A model generated the notes under the pieces. The model was not told where the DNA came from. It did not search any database and was given only the letters and a program-made list of their open reading frames with translations. The translations under genes and the position numbers were made by a program. Positions 1 through 7,179 of a stretch of 64,000 nt of DNA are shown here, in pieces. Within the stretch, counting starts at the first letter, position 1; each line of letters starts with the position of its first letter. This DNA comes from Klugiella xanthotipulae (GTDB lineage: Bacteria; Actinomycetota; Actinomycetes; Actinomycetales; Microbacteriaceae): the NCBI RefSeq assembly GCF_006716695.1, contig NZ_VFPN01000001.1, forward strand, positions 744,001-808,000. Reading direction: 5' to 3'.

Positions 1-840
1 CTCCTCGGCCGCCCGCTTAGCCGCGGCCGCAGCCTCGGCCTTGCGACGCTGTTCTGCCTCGATCCGCACTCGTTCCTCGTAGCCCTTCACCGTCTCAGTA
101 GTCTTATCTTTGAGCGCGTCCAGCTGCGCGTTGAGGGTGACCTGCTGAGCCTCCTGAGCGGCCAGCTTCTCCTGTGAGGCCTGGGCTGCGGCGGCGGCGG
201 CCTGCATAGCCGTCTCAGCCTCCTGGCTGAGGCGCTCACGCTCGTCCTTGGCCACCTGAGCCTGCTCGCCGAGCGAGGCTGCGTTGTTGGTGGCTACCTG
301 AGCGTCTTCGTACAGGGCGGTGTTGCGCTCGGTCGCGCGGGTCATCATGCTCAGTCGTGAGAGCAGGCCGTCCGCCGCAGCGGCGTCCTGGTCGAGGAAC
401 AGTTCGAGAGTCTGGTCAGTACCGCTCGTGCGATACATCTGGGAGGCGACGGATGCGGCCTGATCGGCGGCGTCCTCCGCCTTCTTTTTACTGGCAGCGG
501 CCTCATCGGTGAGGGTGGTGAAGCGGACATCGGCCTCCTGGAACTTCTGCTGCGCCTCCACGTAAATATTAAAGGTGCGCTCGGCCTCCACCTTGGTGGC
601 CTCCACCTCGTCTTGGAGCCGCACAATAAGGCCCTCAATTTCGGTGACCTTGGCGGCCGTGGCGGCTTCGTTCTTCTTTGCGGCCTGAACGTCTGACCAG
701 GTGGGCAGGTCGAGCGCGTAGGCCGGCTGGGCGGCTGTGGCATTCAGCCCGGCCGCAAACAGGCTGCCGACAAGTGCAACAGTGAGCCCGCGGCGCAGAG
801 CGCGCCGACGTGTGGATGTGGTGTGTACCGTGTGTGCCAT
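1..840 (-). CDS. Secreted coiled-coil cell-wall hydrolase, N-terminal part (cut by window edge)
   Basis: The frame is open from an ATG at 840 down to base 1, giving 280 codons with no stop. The first 45 or so residues are a signal peptide: an arginine-rich n-region, a hydrophobic stretch (LTVALVALVGSLFAAGL) and an Ala-rich cleavage zone. The rest is Ala/Glu/Gln/Lys-rich heptad-like sequence typical of the long coiled coil that precedes an NlpC/P60 or M23 peptidase domain in actinobacterial peptidoglycan hydrolases (RipA/RipC-like). The catalytic domain would lie left of the window and is not seen, so the peptidase type is inferred. An RBS-like GAGGGAAC lies directly before the ATG. Confidence 0.75.
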   Translation of the reverse strand, partial: MAHTVHTTSTRRRALRRGLTVALVGSLFAAGLNATAAQPAYALDLPTWSDVQAAKKNEAATAAKVTEIEGLIVRLQDEVEATKVEAERTFNIYVEAQQKFQEADVRFTTLTDEAAASKKKAEDAADQAASVASQMYRTSGTDQTLELFLDQDAAAADGLLSRLSMMTRATERNTALYEDAQVATNNAASLGEQAQVAKDERERLSQEAETAMQAAAAAAQASQEKLAAQEAQQVTLNAQLDALKDKTTETVKGYEERVRIEAEQRRKAEAAAAAKRAAEE

Positions 841-1151
841 GTTCCCTCGCTTTGCGACCGACGCCGCAACCCCGGATTTCGTCTTGTTTGTCACATCGTT
901 AACAGTGTCCACACTAGCAACAGCCCCCACAATCCCCCGAAAAACCCTTCAAGGATCGCTGTGATGCGTGCGCGAGAAGCCGTCATGACGGCGCAGAACA
1001 CGCTCACGACCCTACCCCCGAAAACCATTTTTTGCCGATAATTCCGGGCCTGTCGGGCGATTTTTGCGATCCGCTGGCGACTCGATTTGATTATTGAGGA
1101 GATTTCATCGTAAGCTTGTGCCTCGGTAGTCATGGTGTTGAAAAGCGCTAA
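841..1151. other. Intergenic region between the hydrolase gene and tRNA-Glu
   Basis: This stretch of about 310 bases must hold the promoter of the hydrolase gene (minus strand) and of the tRNA genes (plus strand). I looked for a c-di-AMP (ydaO-type) leader, which often precedes actinobacterial cell-wall hydrolase genes, and did not recognise one. A minus-strand reading frame at 891-1133 could encode an 80-residue protein with a hydrophobic C-terminus, but it has no RBS and mixed codon use, so I do not call it. Confidence 0.4.
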
Positions 1152-1227
1152 GGCCCCATCGTTTAGTGGCCTAGGACACCGCCCTTTCACGGCGGCAGCA
1201 CGGGTTCGAATCCCGTTGGGGTCACCA
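1152..1227 (+). tRNA. tRNA-Glu (TTC)
   Basis: The cloverleaf is complete. The 7-bp acceptor stem pairs 1152-1158 with 1217-1223, the anticodon loop holds TTC, the T-loop reads GGTTCGAATCC, the discriminator is A, and a CCA end is encoded at 1225-1227. It is the first of three tRNA genes in a row. Confidence 0.97.
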
Positions 1228-1255
1228 GAACTACCACAGTATAATTCCACAGTAT

Positions 1256-1332
1256 GGCCCTGTAGCGCAGTTGGTTAGCGCGCCGCCCTGTCACGGCGGA
1301 GGTCGCGGGTTCAAGTCCCGTCAGGGTCGCCA
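1256..1332 (+). tRNA. tRNA-Asp (GTC)
   Basis: The acceptor stem pairs 1256-1262 with 1322-1328. The anticodon loop CTGTCAC gives anticodon GTC, the T-loop is GGTTCAAGTCC, the discriminator is G and CCA is encoded. It lies 28 nt after tRNA-Glu and is probably co-transcribed with it. Confidence 0.97.
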
Positions 1333-1336
1333 AGTA

Positions 1337-1368
1337 GTGGAAGTCCTTCCTTCGGGGAGGGCTTCCAC
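1337..1368 (+). terminator. UUCG-capped hairpin after tRNA-Asp
   Basis: A 14-bp stem (allowing G-U pairs) joins 1337-1350 and 1355-1368 around a TTCG tetraloop. No T-tract follows, so it may be an intrinsic terminator of the weak actinobacterial type or an RNA-processing structure between tRNA-Asp and tRNA-Phe. Confidence 0.5.
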
Positions 1369-1394
1369 CCTTGTAGGGCGATGTATTTGTCCTA

Positions 1395-1467
1395 GGCTCT
1401 GTAGCTCAGTTGGTAGAGCGTTCGACTGAAAATCGAAAGGTCACCGGATCGATGCCGGTCGGAGCCA
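1395..1467 (+). tRNA. tRNA-Phe (GAA)
   Basis: The acceptor stem pairs 1395-1401 with 1460-1466. The anticodon loop CTGAAAA gives GAA. The D-loop AGCTCAGTTGGTAGAGC is canonical, the discriminator is A, and CCA is not encoded. Confidence 0.97.
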
Positions 1468-1470
1468 CTG

Positions 1471-1505
1471 AAACCCCGTGTAGCTTCTACATCACGGGGT
1501 TTCTT
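1471..1505 (+). terminator. Terminator of the tRNA cluster
   Basis: AAACCCCGTG at 1471-1480 pairs with CACGGGGTTT at 1493-1502, followed by a short T-rich tail (TTTCTTT). This is a normal intrinsic terminator just after tRNA-Phe. Confidence 0.8.
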
Positions 1506-1530
1506 TGCATTAACGCCCCGCCCCGCCCCG

Positions 1531-1594
1531 CCCCGGGTGACTTTTCCTCACAGATCGACGTTTATTTCGCCGCTTTGTGCACAAAACTCACCCG
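1531..1594 (+). repeat. Dispersed intergenic repeat, copy A
   Basis: The core GGGTGACTTTTCCTCACA is followed by an ATCGACG / TTTATTTC block and a TTGTGCACAAAA segment. The same order of blocks recurs at 37102-37158 (plus) and 50976-51036 (minus). This copy is bounded by the inverted pair CGGGTGA (1534-1540) and TCACCCG (1588-1594). It lies in the gap of about 350 bases between the tRNA cluster and the next gene. Confidence 0.75.
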
Positions 1595-1664
1595 TATTGC
1601 ATAAAAACCGCCCGCGGCCGGTGGGGGCTGCACGGGAGCGCAACCATCCCGGGGCGGCAGCCAG

Positions 1665-1699
1665 CGCACCGTAGGTGGGGTGATGCCGCCTACGGTGCG
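1665..1699. other. Long inverted repeat upstream of the small membrane-protein gene
   Basis: CGCACCGTAGG at 1665-1675 is the exact reverse complement of 1689-1699. With one G-U pair the stem extends to 14 bp around a 7-nt loop. It is followed by an A/T-rich GCACAAAATTTA. It could be a terminator facing the tRNA cluster, or an operator. No coding sequence is evident between 1505 and 1859. Confidence 0.5.
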
Positions 1700-1859
1700 G
1701 CACAAAATTTACTCGACCTGAAGCATCGGCTGTGCTATCAAGGTTTCAGGGAGGTGTCACCCGCCAGGCGGCGCGGCCCCACCCCGGCAGAGCACAATCA
1801 AATAGCGTCACTCCCCCCGGCACATCGAACCCACCGGGCTCCGACCGCACGGAGTAATC

Positions 1860-2342
1860 ATGACCGACACAACAGCATCCGCCCCCCTCCCCCTGACCCT
1901 CACGCCGGGTAAGGCCGCCGGTCTGCGCTGGGTGGGTATCCTCGCGATCACCGCAGGCATCCTGATGGTGATCACGGGTGCCGTTGTCTGGGGCGTGGTG
2001 ACGACCCAGCTGCGTGCCGAAAAGATCACGGTGGCGGAGGATGCCGCGTTCCTGGCCGGGGCTGAGGTGGCCGGACCGTTCTCGGCACTCGCCCAAGCCG
2101 ACATCATCAATGTGCACGCCCTCAAGATCACCGACAACCAAACCTACGCCGAGCTCGGCAAAGACGACCCGCTGCGCGCCGTCGTCATGAACGCCTCCTT
2201 CCTGCGTACCTCCCTCTTCACCTCGGTCGTGTCCTACGGAGTCTCCGCGTTCGCCATCGGCAGCGGGCTCATCCTCGGACTCGTCGGCTGGGCACTGACC
2301 GCGCTCTCACCGAAGGCCGCGCCGCGCCGCGCATCTGTCTAA
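1860..2342 (+). CDS. Small membrane protein of the type often annotated as LigA-like
   Basis: This 160-aa protein has a hydrophobic helix at about residues 24-47, an extracytoplasmic loop of about 70 residues, and a second hydrophobic region at about 118-150 ending in a basic tail. Similar actinobacterial membrane proteins are commonly mislabelled 'aromatic ring-opening dioxygenase LigA'. No dioxygenase residues are visible, so I give no enzymatic role. The ATG follows CGGAG at a short distance. It is a single-gene unit with its own terminator at 2355-2397. Confidence 0.8.
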   Translation: MTDTTASAPLPLTLTPGKAAGLRWVGILAITAGILMVITGAVVWGVVTTQLRAEKITVAEDAAFLAGAEVAGPFSALAQADIINVHALKITDNQTYAELGKDDPLRAVVMNASFLRTSLFTSVVSYGVSAFAIGSGLILGLVGWALTALSPKAAPRRASV

Positions 2343-2354
2343 CCACAGCCCCGC

Positions 2355-2397
2355 ACGCCCCCGCCGCACGCCCTCGGGCATCCGGCGGGGGCGTTTT
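2355..2397 (+). terminator. Intrinsic terminator after the small membrane-protein gene
   Basis: A 12-bp perfect stem (ACGCCCCCGCCG pairing with CGGCGGGGGCGT) is followed by TTTTT. Confidence 0.9.
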
Positions 2398-2428
2398 TAT
2401 CGGGCGGTGGCCGCGGGGTCGGCGGCGG

Positions 2429-2434
2429 GATAAT
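2429..2434 (+). promoter_or_regulatory. -10 element placing the acetyltransferase start at the transcript 5' end
   Basis: GATAAT lies 6 nt before the GTG at 2441. The transcript is therefore expected to start at or next to the start codon (leaderless). No convincing -35 is seen and there is no Shine-Dalgarno sequence, which fits leaderless expression. Confidence 0.55.
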
Positions 2435-2440
2435 GGGGTT

Positions 2441-3016
2441 GTGCATCCGGTTCCCCTCACCACCAGCCGACTCCTACTGAATCAGCCCACCACACGCGAC
2501 GTTGATCGCATCGCAGACTACTGCACCGAGCCACTCTTCGAGCGATTCATGGCAACCCCCTGGCCATACCGACGAAGCGACGCCGAGTTTTTTGTACACA
2601 CGGTGGCACCGATTGGCTGGTCAACCGAGACCGAGGCGACCTGGGCGATGCGGGCACGCAGCGGCCCCGACACCCTCCTGGGGCTCGTGAGCATCCGCGC
2701 GGACTCCGGCGAGGTGGGCTATTGGCTGGGCGCACCGCACCGCGGACACGGATACACCGTTGAGGCCCTGCACCGGGTGGTGGGGTGGGCGCTCGACACG
2801 ACATTTGGCGGGGTGGCGGAGGCTCACTGGTCGTGCACGGTGGGAAATGTGGCCTCGGCCGCCGTGGCCCGAGCCGCCGGATTTCACTATGTCGGAACCG
2901 GGCCGAGCATCATCCCAGACCGTGCGGGCGGGCATCCGAACGCCTGGCACGGGGTGTACCGGGCGGCGGACGGGACAGCAACGTGGCCGCCACACACCCG
3001 AGCGATTGAGACCTAA
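2441..3016 (+). CDS. GNAT-family N-acetyltransferase (RimJ/RimL type)
   Basis: This 191-aa protein shows the GNAT fold in the RimJ/RimL pattern. An N-terminal LTTSRLLL strand is followed by a central beta strand and acetyl-CoA loop (EVGYWLGAPHRGHGYTVEAL, residues about 92-111, with the RGHGYT pyrophosphate-binding loop) and then AxNxAS-like helices (GNVASAAVARAAGF). It should transfer an acetyl group from acetyl-CoA to an amine, but the substrate cannot be deduced. The start is GTG and appears leaderless. Its stop overlaps the stop of the convergent regulator gene at 3013. Confidence 0.88.
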   Translation: MHPVPLTTSRLLLNQPTTRDVDRIADYCTEPLFERFMATPWPYRRSDAEFFVHTVAPIGWSTETEATWAMRARSGPDTLLGLVSIRADSGEVGYWLGAPHRGHGYTVEALHRVVGWALDTTFGGVAEAHWSCTVGNVASAAVARAAGFHYVGTGPSIIPDRAGGHPNAWHGVYRAADGTATWPPHTRAIET

Positions 3017-3720
3017 TCTGGCGAGGAGGGTGACACCCCGGAGGAACCGAGGGTGTCGAGGATGCTCCGACCCGCGTCGGTGATACGCAGCGCACGGTCC
3101 CCCACGGTCTGGGTGGCCCAGCCGCGGTCAAGAAAGGCGGCCAGCAGATGCCTACCCAGCCGACCGGCGAGGTGCGGACGACGCTCGGTCCAGTCGAGGC
3201 AGCCGCGCACCGCCGGGCGGCGGCCACGGGGCTCGAAGGTGCCGAGACCCAGGAGCTCGGCGACCGGCGTGGACAGGTCGAGGAGTGTTCCCTCACTCGC
3301 CGCGACGAGCGGGGCGATAGTGCCCGTGGCGACGAGCGCATCCGCCAGTTGAAGGGCGACGGCCCCGGCGATGTGGTCGTAGCAGGTGCGCGCGTGGCCG
3401 AGCCGCAGGGCCGTGCGCGACTGCGTGTAGCCGCTCACCGGCTCGCGCGGGGCGATGGCCTGCAACGCCTCGATAGCCGCCGCAATCTCGGCGGTGGCCA
3501 GCTCAAAGTAGCGGTGCCTGCCGAGGGTGCGCACCGTGAGCATCCCACCCGCCACGAGCTGAGACAGATGGTTGCTGGCCGTGGACGGCGAGACGCGGGC
3601 GATGGTGGCGAGTTCACCGGCGGGCAGGGAACGGCCGCCCACAAGCGCCGTGAGCATGGCCGCGCGGGCCGGTTCGGCCATGAGACGCGCGGGAATGCCG
3701 ATCTGGGTGTCTCCCTGCAT
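3013..3720 (-). CDS. ArsR-type winged-helix transcriptional regulator
   Basis: This 235-aa protein begins with a winged helix-turn-helix of the ArsR type (residues about 10-75: LMAEPARAAMLTAL, then VSPSTASNHLSQLVAGGML as recognition helix, then the HRYFEL wing). A C-terminal half of about 140 residues includes a second winged-helix-like segment (LDRGWATQTVGDRALRITDAG). No metal-binding cysteine motif of classical ArsR/SmtB is visible, so the signal is unknown. This long-form layout recurs in actinobacterial ArsR-like proteins. The target is unknown. No partner gene is adjacent, only convergent or divergent neighbours. Confidence 0.85.
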   Translation of the reverse strand: MQGDTQIGIPARLMAEPARAAMLTALVGGRSLPAGELATIARVSPSTASNHLSQLVAGGMLTVRTLGRHRYFELATAEIAAAIEALQAIAPREPVSGYTQSRTALRLGHARTCYDHIAGAVALQLADALVATGTIAPLVAASEGTLLDLSTPVAELLGLGTFEPRGRRPAVRGCLDWTERRPHLAGRLGRHLLAAFLDRGWATQTVGDRALRITDAGRSILDTLGSSGVSPSSPD

Positions 3721-3797
3721 GGTTCCACTGTAGGCCCGGGACCTGTCGTCCGGGGGCGAAATATGATGGTACGGCCACCCCGCCCTACGATGGGAGG

Positions 3798-3968
3798 ATG
3801 CGCATCCGAGACACCAGCGAGCTGCGGCGAGATGACCACGCCGGCCCCCTCAGTCCCCGCGACCGGATCCTTCGCGACATCGCGGAGGTGGAGGCGGAGT
3901 ACGCGGCGGGGCAGATACCGTTTGTGGCCTACGTGAACCATAAACGGTTGCTGCTGCGACAGCTCTAG
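3798..3968 (+). CDS. Small hypothetical protein, 56 aa, probably leaderless
   Basis: An ATG at 3798 opens a 56-codon frame rich in charged residues (MRIRDTSELRRDDH start, HKRLLLRQL end), with high third-position GC and no signal peptide or membrane segment. TACGAT at 3786-3791 is a good -10 element 6 nt before the ATG, so the transcript would be leaderless. A second candidate -10, TATGAT, lies at 3762-3767. I do not recognise a family. The promoter position and GC-biased codon use are the reasons to call it, and it could still be spurious. Confidence 0.5.
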   Translation: MRIRDTSELRRDDHAGPLSPRDRILRDIAEVEAEYAAGQIPFVAYVNHKRLLLRQL

Positions 3969-3997
3969 CGACCCGAGGGCTACTCATGGGGGCGTGT

Positions 3998-4003
3998 TAG
4001 AAT
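3998..4003 (+). promoter_or_regulatory. -10 element for the small gene at 4052
   Basis: TAGAAT at 3998-4003 predicts a transcript start near 4010. That is downstream of the possible GTG at 4004 and about 40 nt upstream of the ATG at 4052, which is why the ATG is preferred as start. Confidence 0.4.
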
Positions 4004-4051
4004 GTGGCCCAGTTCAGTGTTTATTCCGTGGGAACAGAAATAGTAGGCACC

Positions 4052-4252
4052 ATGACCGTCCTAGAGTTTATTGAAAATGCTGCCGATGAGGCCGCTGCCC
4101 GGGCCCGCAAAGGGGCTCCCAGCCCGGAGGCTGGCGAACTCGCCGCCAATGCGGCGCGATTCAACACAACGGTTGAACTTGAGCGCGACATCACCTTTCT
4201 TCGGATGCTCACCACAACAGACACCACCCTCCGCACCGCGAAAACGCGCTAA
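4052..4252 (+). CDS. Small hypothetical cytoplasmic protein, 66 aa
   Basis: This 66-aa frame begins MTVLEFIENAADEAAARARKG. It is predicted helical and Ala/Glu/Arg-rich, with a C-terminal half NTTVELERDITFLRML. It has no signal peptide or membrane helix and no family I recognise. An upstream GTG at 4004 would add 16 residues but lies before the predicted transcript start, so the ATG is chosen. The stop overlaps that of the convergent SIR2-like gene. Confidence 0.55.
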   Translation: MTVLEFIENAADEAAARARKGAPSPEAGELAANAARFNTTVELERDITFLRMLTTTDTTLRTAKTR

Positions 4253-5826
4253 GGCCCCGCCACCCGGGTCACATCCGTACCGCACGCTCGAAGCAGTAGC
4301 GTGAGCACATTTCGTTTCCACTCGGTAATTTGTGAGGAACTCAAGAACTGGCTCGATGCCAGCGTAATCACGGCCACGATAACGCCGTCACACTCCACCG
4401 GCACGGCGAGGAACGAGCGCCACGTGTAGCGGCTATCCCCGTGGTCGGCGGCCCGGCCCGGTTCCAGGTCCTGGACCCCGTAGGACTGCGGTCGCCCGGC
4501 CACGAAAGCCTGCACCGCGGCGAGGTAGCTGGAAGAGTTGATCTCGGCCGTCTTGCCGTTGAGGCCGACAGAACGGACATCATCCGAGGTCGCCCAGCGG
4601 GTGAGGACCCGATTGCGCCGGGACGGTGCCGTGCGCAACCAGGCCTCAATCCGGTAGCGCTCCGTGGACCGCACGAGCGGATCGGTGGGGGGAACATCGC
4701 CCATCGCGAGGTAGACCCGCCCCAAGGCGACCCGCAGATTGTCCGGCATCGTGGGGTAGCCGTCCCGCTGACGTAACCACCGCTCCCACCACTCCGAGAG
4801 CCGGGTGCCGTAGGGGACGCCCGGAACCGTCGCAGACGCAGCGGTGATCTCGTGAGTGAGTTGAGCCACCTGGCCGTGAAAATCGGGGAAAATGACCTCC
4901 AACCCCATTTCTGAGCCCCGGCAGCGGATCTCATCGGCGGCCATCGCGGCACAGTTGGTATCTCCCGCAATGGAGATGCTCTGAAAAGGCAGGACCGCGT
5001 ACCGGAGAAAACGCTCCCGCTCCGCGCACACCCGCGAGTCGGACAGGGCCCGCACGAGGGGGATATCCGTGAGGCTGCTGCCCAGGATGAGCGTCATCGG
5101 GTGGCTGCTCAGGTAGTCACCGAGCGTGCCGGACACCGTCACGGCGCTCTCGGCATAGCTTCTCTCGTTGAGCACGATGGGCCAGGCTGCCTGGCCCCGC
5201 TCCGGCATCCGGCCGTGCAGGTACACGATGGTGAGCGGGGGCGTGTCGCCGATGGACTCCACAATCACGCGAGTTCCCGGCCGAGCGCCGAGGGTGCGAA
5301 CGCTCAGACCGGGCACCCGAGACATCCCCTGGTTCACGAACAGCCGGTACAGCGCAAGAAACTCGGTTTCCACGTGAACGTCGTAGTTTGTCGTGAGCAC
5401 AACCGTCGTGCGGCCGCGCAGCGCACGGGCAATCACCAGCCAGATAATGTTTTTGACCAGGTTTCCCCGCGCCCACGGCTGCTGGGTGTACAGGCGGGTC
5501 CTCAGCTCACGGACGAGACGGGCGCGGACCAGCCCCGGCGGGTTGTTCTTCCGCAGATGGTGGATGTACACCGACGCCAACTCTGCCGGGCCCATGAAAG
5601 ACCCCAGTTGTTGAGCCTCCCGCCGCAGCGGCATGGTGCCGTTCTGGGAGCCCCGGCGCACGGGAAAAAGCGAGGTGACGAGCCCGCCCCAGGAATACCC
5701 GGTGTGGTCAATTGTGACACCGGCCCCGCAGTAGATCAGGAGGTCACGCTCTTCCTCGCCGATGCGCGAAATGTCGGCGTGCGTGCGCGACTGCTCAAAG
5801 AATGGCGTGTGGTGTCGGTAGGCCAT
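4249..5826 (-). CDS. SIR2-like domain protein with C-terminal GAF-like domain
   Basis: This 525-aa protein reads as two modules. Residues about 27-330 carry SIR2-family landmarks: GAGVT at 34-38 (NAD-binding loop), TTNYD at 145-149, LHG at 203-205 (candidate catalytic His) and GSSLTD at 249-254. This is the pattern of SIR2-like NAD-consuming domains of the defence-associated type (SIR2_2) rather than of protein deacetylases, and no zinc-binding cysteine quartet is seen. Residues about 395-516 resemble a GAF sensor domain (RSFLAVPVECDGVIVAVITL). The start at 5826 is set by GAGGAG seven nt upstream; in-frame starts further out lack one. A role in NAD depletion on a sensed signal is an inference. 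Confidence 0.75.
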   Translation of the reverse strand: MAYRHHTPFFEQSRTHADISRIGEEERDLLIYCGAGVTIDHTGYSWGGLVTSLFPVRRGSQNGTMPLRREAQQLGSFMGPAELASVYIHHLRKNNPPGLVRARLVRELRTRLYTQQPWARGNLVKNIIWLVIARALRGRTTVVLTTNYDVHVETEFLALYRLFVNQGMSRVPGLSVRTLGARPGTRVIVESIGDTPPLTIVYLHGRMPERGQAAWPIVLNERSYAESAVTVSGTLGDYLSSHPMTLILGSSLTDIPLVRALSDSRVCAERERFLRYAVLPFQSISIAGDTNCAAMAADEIRCRGSEMGLEVIFPDFHGQVAQLTHEITAASATVPGVPYGTRLSEWWERWLRQRDGYPTMPDNLRVALGRVYLAMGDVPPTDPLVRSTERYRIEAWLRTAPSRRNRVLTRWATSDDVRSVGLNGKTAEINSSSYLAAVQAFVAGRPQSYGVQDLEPGRAADHGDSRYTWRSFLAVPVECDGVIVAVITLASSQFLSSSQITEWKRNVLTLLLRACGTDVTRVAGP

Positions 5827-5938
5827 AATTCCACTCCTCGTCGCGGTCTTCACCATCGTAACGAGTGTGGGAGGGGTGCGGTGACCCGGCCGAGTCCTCG
5901 GCACCGTCGTGACGACTCGGAGAATATCTGAGATTAGT

Positions 5939-5968
5939 TTGCGAACAAGGTGTGAATGTGCCTATAAT
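5939..5968 (+). promoter_or_regulatory. Sigma-A-type promoter of the exported-protein gene
   Basis: TTGCGA (5939-5944), an 18-nt spacer and a perfect TATAAT (5963-5968). The transcript would start near 5975, leaving a leader of about 93 nt before the GTG at 6068. Confidence 0.7.
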
Positions 5969-6067
5969 CTACTCGCATTCGCGGGCCGCATAGGGGTGGG
6001 CCACGGAGGCGTGCGACTGCCGTTCAGAGCGGCCGCATCCACAGCATCACTTTATTTGGGGTTTATC

Positions 6068-6475
6068 GTGCACCGCATCACTGCACGCTCGGGCGTGCGC
6101 AACGCCTCTTCTCGCGATCGCGGCGGGCGAGTAACACCGGGTCGCACCGCGCTCAAAGTCTCGGCACTCGTCATCGCCGGTCTGGCGCTGGCCCCGGCGG
6201 CGGGGGTGGTTTCGACGGCCTACGCGCCTGCGGACCAGCCGACCACCGAGTCCTCACCCACCGTAGCGGATGAGGTGGTGGCCAGCGATGATCTGACCTC
6301 GCCCACCGACGCAACGACAGTATCCAACCGGGCAGGCGCGGCCCAGCCCACCCCCGGCCTGATCGAGACGGGTGACCCCGTGAGCGTCGGCCTGCCCATC
6401 GGCACGGGGATGCTGCTGGTGGGTGGCGGAACACTCCTCGCGCTGCCGCTGTGGCGCCGCGGCGAGTCCGGGTAG
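6068..6475 (+). CDS. Small exported, C-terminally anchored protein of unknown function
   Basis: From the GTG at 6068 the protein is 135 aa. It has a basic n-region, a hydrophobic segment (VSALVIAGLALAPAAGVV, residues about 31-48) and a likely cleavage near AYA. A Thr/Ser/Asp-rich acidic middle follows, then a C-terminal hydrophobic helix (GLPIGTGMLLVGGGTLLALPL) with an RRGESG tail. The layout is that of a small surface protein tethered by its C-terminus; no clear LPxTG or LAxTG motif is seen. The GTG follows TTGGGG and a strong promoter about 100 nt upstream; earlier in-frame starts would precede or overlap that promoter. No family recognised. Confidence 0.7.
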   Translation: MHRITARSGVRNASSRDRGGRVTPGRTALKVSALVIAGLALAPAAGVVSTAYAPADQPTTESSPTVADEVVASDDLTSPTDATTVSNRAGAAQPTPGLIETGDPVSVGLPIGTGMLLVGGGTLLALPLWRRGESG

Positions 6476-6723
6476 GGCTGTCCGCGTCGGCTGCACGTCG
6501 GTACAGCGCCCGCACAACGGGGTTGTCGGGGTGCTCTCGCGCGGCACGCACTCCGCACCGTCATTAGGTGAACGTCCATTTGGTATCTGCGGCGATGTAG
6601 CGTAGCGTTTTGCCAGGTTCCGGATTGTGCGCCGCCTCACGGGAGATTCCGCTGATGTCGCTCACCGTGGCGGGCTCTGAATACGGCCAGCACTCATGCG
6701 CACATCAGGCCGAGGAATAAGCA

Positions 6724-7179
6724 GTGACGATAGTCTTCAACGAGGAAGCGGCAGACTCGCTCATCACCACGGCCCGGGCTGCGGATACGGAGCTCCGTAA
6801 CGAGGGCGTGCTGCGCCGCGGGGCGGTCGAGACCGCTGTACAGGACTTCTCCGGCGGCTACGCCAGGCTCTTCACGACGGCGAGTTCTTTCGAGTCGGAG
6901 GACCGCGGGAAACTCGCCGGAATCCTCGATGACCTCGCCAACCAGGTTGAGGAGGCACAGCGTAAAGCCGCGGAGGAGACGGACCGGCACAAGAAACTCG
7001 CCGACTGGCGTGTGCGAGACGAGGAGCGCGAGCAGCGCCGCCCTCACCGACACGATCGGTGCGGAGATCGACAGCTTCTTCGACCCCAAACCCTCAGAAA
7101 CGCCCGCTGCCCCACCCACCATCTCGGCAACGTTCTCCGCGCGGCAACGCACACGGACCTCGGGCGGCTCCTCGAGTGA
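6724..7179 (+). CDS. N-terminal part of a frameshifted alpha/beta hydrolase gene
   Basis: The GTG at 6724 is preceded by GAGGAA with 6-nt spacing. The first 105 or so residues (MTIVFNEEAADSLITTARA to RDEEREQR) are a plausible helical, WXG100-like N-domain. Beyond about 7038 this frame turns into Arg/His-rich sequence typical of a wrong frame and ends at 7179. The sensible continuation (ALTDTIGAEIDSFFDPKP) is in the +1 frame from 7040. I therefore read 6724-8776 as one gene interrupted by a single-base frameshift in the GCGCCGCCC run at 7036-7044. Two truly separate genes are less likely. Confidence 0.6.
   Translation: MTIVFNEEAADSLITTARAADTELRNEGVLRRGAVETAVQDFSGGYARLFTTASSFESEDRGKLAGILDDLANQVEEAQRKAAEETDRHKKLADWRVRDEEREQRRPHRHDRCGDRQLLRPQTLRNARCPTHHLGNVLRAATHTDLGRLLE

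Noticed and set aside
841-1151. c-di-AMP riboswitch upstream of the cell-wall hydrolase gene
   Set aside because: Considered because such leaders precede similar genes in actinobacteria, but the conserved segments were not found on reading the minus strand.
891-1250. Minus-strand frame overlapping tRNA-Glu
   Set aside because: Its N-terminal part (DPNGIRTRAAAVKGRCPRPL) is the well-known spurious antisense translation of tRNA-Glu. The remaining 80 codons have no RBS or clear codon bias.
1152-1467. Integration site at the tRNA cluster
   Set aside because: No repeated 3' tRNA fragment or integrase gene was seen nearby.
1531-1604. Conserved peptide encoded by the dispersed repeats
   Set aside because: The three copies translate similarly in one frame, but they occur in unrelated short frames and their differences change residues as often as not, so DNA or RNA conservation explains it better.
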